From positions 1-8,350 of the forward strand of contig JAEZIV010000342.1 in NCBI GenBank assembly GCA_023436515.1: 8,350 nt of DNA, read 5' to 3'. Origin of the DNA: Bacillota bacterium (GTDB lineage Bacteria > Bacillota > Clostridia > Acetivibrionales > DSM-1351). Below the pieces are notes generated by a model. It worked only from the letters and a program-made list of their open reading frames with translations. It was not told the DNA's origin and ran no database searches. Shown here one piece after another: positions 6,787 to 8,350 of the stretch. The position numbers were made by a program, and so were the translations under genes. The first letter of the stretch is position 1; every line of letters starts with the position of its first letter.

Positions 6787-7215
6787 TTAAATTCTTACTC
6801 AATTTTTTAATTGCTTTCTTTTCAATTCATGATACATACGACCTTGTTATCCCATGCATTTTTACTATTTCTCTCTTAGTTTTGCTAGCATTTTAAGTTC
6901 TACTTCATCCACAACCGATTCGGAATCATTGCTGATAAGGTCTATCAGCGCAATTTCATTGCCTTCCTTATCGATTCCGCTTGGGTCCTTCAGGGATACT
7001 TCGTTTTGTATTTTTACCTACTCTTACTTTAGTAATATTGTTTAATTATTTTTATTACTACAATATTTTGCTTTAAGCCTGATTTGGATTAATTGGGTTA
7101 TCTCCTTATTTCGAATATTTCTTGCTGCTCGTACTAATTCGTATAAAAATCGTCAGATGCTGTCGCCAGTAATGTTTCATTAATGTTTTAGTGATTATAA
7201 AAACTGTCGCACTTA
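6787..7215 (-). pseudogene. sigK: Decayed sporulation sigma factor gene, SigK type
   Basis: An intact SigK directs late mother-cell transcription during sporulation; this copy cannot encode one. The clearest block is a 50-codon stretch (6868-7017) reading EVSLKDPSGIDKEGNEIAL, then IDLISNDSESVVDEVELKM. It resembles the SigK segment EVSLxDPIGxDKEGNEISLID. In another frame, 6790-6871 reads REIVKMHGITRSYVS, a TGA stop, then IEKKAIKKL. This matches region 4.2 of SigK (REIAKELGISRSYVSRIEKRA), with the TGA where an Arg (perhaps CGA) is expected. About 35-40 residues between the blocks are deleted. Upstream (about 7099-7140) RAARNIRNKEI followed by LIQIRLKAK resembles YAARCIENEI...HxRAxKK in region 2. 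An AT-rich insert of about 45 nt with stops separates this from the first block. Similarity further up, to about 7215, is weak. The 5' limit is uncertain. Family matches are recalled, not searched. Confidence 0.78.
7030..7067. repeat. AT-rich inverted repeat within the sigma-factor remnant
   Basis: Two overlapping perfect 8-bp inverted repeats are seen: TAGTAATA (7030-7037) with TATTACTA (7053-7060), and AATATTGT (7034-7041) with ACAATATT (7060-7067). They fall in the segment that has no counterpart in SigK proteins, between the region 2 block and the EVSL block. The low complexity of the DNA makes chance pairing possible. Confidence 0.4.
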
Positions 7216-7253
7216 TTCCATACTATTATTATAAGAATACTAATATATAATTA

Positions 7254-7282
7254 TTGACAATTTATTCTTAAGCTATTATAAT
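7254..7282 (+). promoter_or_regulatory. Perfect-consensus sigma-A promoter of cooS
   Basis: TTGACA (7254-7259), an exact 17-nt spacer and TATAAT (7277-7282) match the housekeeping consensus at every position. The predicted start near 7289 gives a leader of about 55 nt before the cooS TTG at 7345. No terminator-like structure is seen in the leader. Confidence 0.85.
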
Positions 7283-7344
7283 TTATTTCATACTAAATAT
7301 ATATGATTACTAATAATTGATGCATATGAAAGGGGCTTGATTAT

Positions 7345-8350
7345 TTGTTCAGGTTAAATAAAAGAGATGTTAAGTATCATCATACCAAATTCGGTCATGA
7401 ACGCCATGAACACAAGCATGACAATAATTATTGCAATGACTACGCAACAGCTGTAGCAGAGTATAGGAAGACCTTCGCATCAAAGAAGGATGTTCTTGAA
7501 CAGACTCCCGATCCTGCGGTAAGAGAGCTTTTATTGAATTTTGAGCAATTGGGCCTAGAAACTGCCTTTGACAGATTTGATGCTCAAAAGCCACAATGCG
7601 GTTTTGGCTTGGCGGGAGTTTGCTGTAAGAACTGTACAATGGGTCCCTGTAAAATAACAAAAAAGAGTCCCAGAGGTGTTTGCGGTGCTGATGCTGACGT
7701 TATTGTTGCCCGTAACCTTTTAAGAAGCGTTGTAGCAGGAGTAGCCGCCCACGGCGCCAGAGGCAGAGAAAGCATGCTGGCTTTGAAATTTGCATCAGAA
7801 GGTAAGCTTAATATACCCATTGAGGGTGGGACAAAAATACTTGCCACAGCTAAGGCTTTTGGCCTTAATACAGAGAACAAAAGTATTGAAGAGCTGGCAG
7901 GAGAAATTGCAGACATTCTTCTGGAGGACCTTTCCAGAACAATTCCAGGCCCCCATAAAACACTTCACGCCTTTGCTGCCAAAGAAAGAATTAAGACCTG
8001 GACTGAGCTTGATATTTTGCCTGTAAGCCCCTACCATGAAGTTTTTGAAAGCCTTCACAGAACCAGTACCGGTAATGATGGTGATTGGAAAAATCTGATG
8101 AAGCAAATGCTCCGCAGCGGAGTTGCCTTTGCCTGGTCAAGTGTCCTGGGCTCCTCAATTGCCATGGATAGCCTTTTCGGTCTTCCAAATAGAAGTACTT
8201 CAAAGGTTAATGTCGGTGCACTGGAAAAGGGATATGTAAATATTGCGGTCCATGGGCATTCGCCGCTGCTTGTGAGCGAAATAGTAAAACTTGGCCATAC
8301 TGAAGAATTTGACAGACTTGCCAAGGATAACGGCGCCCTTGGAATAAGGT
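7345..8350 (+). CDS. cooS: Ni-dependent carbon monoxide dehydrogenase catalytic subunit (partial, 3' end beyond window)
   Basis: CooS oxidises CO to CO2 (or the reverse) at a Ni-Fe-S cluster C and passes electrons through clusters B and D. The 335 codons visible are about half of a family member of about 630 residues. Cys85 and Cys93 are placed to bind the shared cluster D, and Cys94, Cys97, Cys102 and Cys113 to bind cluster B (motif CGFGLAGVCCKNCTMGPC, 85-102, then VCGAD). LHRTSTGND and IAVHGHSPLL (H303/H305) mark the region holding the cluster C histidine ligand; the cluster C cysteines are past the window edge. The start is TTG at 7345, 9 nt after AAAGGGG (7329-7335). The frame closes at TGA 7327, and the first in-frame ATG lies after Cys97, so TTG is the only workable start. 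The N-terminus before Cys85 is longer than usual and His-rich. Accessory genes such as cooC or cooF are not in the window. Confidence 0.93.
   Translation, partial: MFRLNKRDVKYHHTKFGHERHEHKHDNNYCNDYATAVAEYRKTFASKKDVLEQTPDPAVRELLLNFEQLGLETAFDRFDAQKPQCGFGLAGVCCKNCTMGPCKITKKSPRGVCGADADVIVARNLLRSVVAGVAAHGARGRESMLALKFASEGKLNIPIEGGTKILATAKAFGLNTENKSIEELAGEIADILLEDLSRTIPGPHKTLHAFAAKERIKTWTELDILPVSPYHEVFESLHRTSTGNDGDWKNLMKQMLRSGVAFAWSSVLGSSIAMDSLFGLPNRSTSKVNVGALEKGYVNIAVHGHSPLLVSEIVKLGHTEEFDRLAKDNGALGIR

Noticed and set aside
6854..7045. Plus-strand open frame of 63 codons
   Set aside because: It is the reverse strand of the sigma-factor remnant; the minus-strand reading gives the family match.
7326..7340. 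ATG at 7326 as the cooS start or a leader peptide
   Set aside because: It is out of frame with cooS and stops after four codons. It has no good Shine-Dalgarno of its own.
7584..7916. Minus-strand open frames over the cooS region
   Set aside because: They are antisense to cooS, whose frame carries all the expected cysteine motifs. They show no recognisable domains.
1..8350. CRISPR array, tRNA or rRNA genes, insertion sequences
   Set aside because: No regularly spaced repeats, cloverleaf-like genes, rRNA-like sequence or transposase reading frames were seen on either strand.

Overview
The window looks like chromosome from a low-GC, spore-forming Clostridia species, probably close to the Ruminiclostridium/Acetivibrio group. 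This is inferred from AT-rich intergenic DNA, clostridial-type promoters and Shine-Dalgarno sites, a short-form EF-Ts, a Ni-dependent CO dehydrogenase and the remains of a sporulation sigma factor gene. The exact species cannot be read from the sequence.

Minus strand, read right to left from about 3243 to 1: the conserved translation cluster rpsB (S2), tsf (EF-Ts), pyrH (UMP kinase) and frr (ribosome recycling factor, cut by the left edge). A near-consensus sigma-A promoter drives rpsB through a leader of about 140 nt that folds into several helices. The last of these helices ends exactly at the rpsB Shine-Dalgarno. The tsf leader contains a perfect 14-bp hairpin and, nearer the gene, two mutually exclusive hairpins. 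A further hairpin follows tsf, and a probable extra promoter for frr overlaps the pyrH stop codon. The cluster therefore appears to have several control points.

Minus strand, 3275-6594: a MATE-family multidrug/Na+ exporter with a GTG start and a 9-bp dyad at its likely transcription start, preceded by an AMP-forming long-chain acyl-CoA ligase with its own promoter. These two are not obviously linked to each other or to the translation cluster.

6595-7344 has no intact gene, but it is not empty. The minus strand of about 6787-7215 carries a decayed sigK-like sporulation sigma factor gene. Recognisable blocks match regions 2, 3 and 4.2, interrupted by stops, a frameshift, an internal deletion and a short AT-rich insertion. 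A hairpin that may be its old terminator lies just beyond it.

Plus strand, 7345 to the right edge: the first 335 codons of a Ni-dependent carbon monoxide dehydrogenase catalytic subunit (CooS). It starts with TTG behind a perfect-consensus sigma-A promoter. It has an unusual His-rich N-terminal extension and appears to lack three of the four histidines of the proton channel known from well-studied CODHs. The most useful leads are the rpsB leader, the hidden sigK remnant and the divergent CooS.
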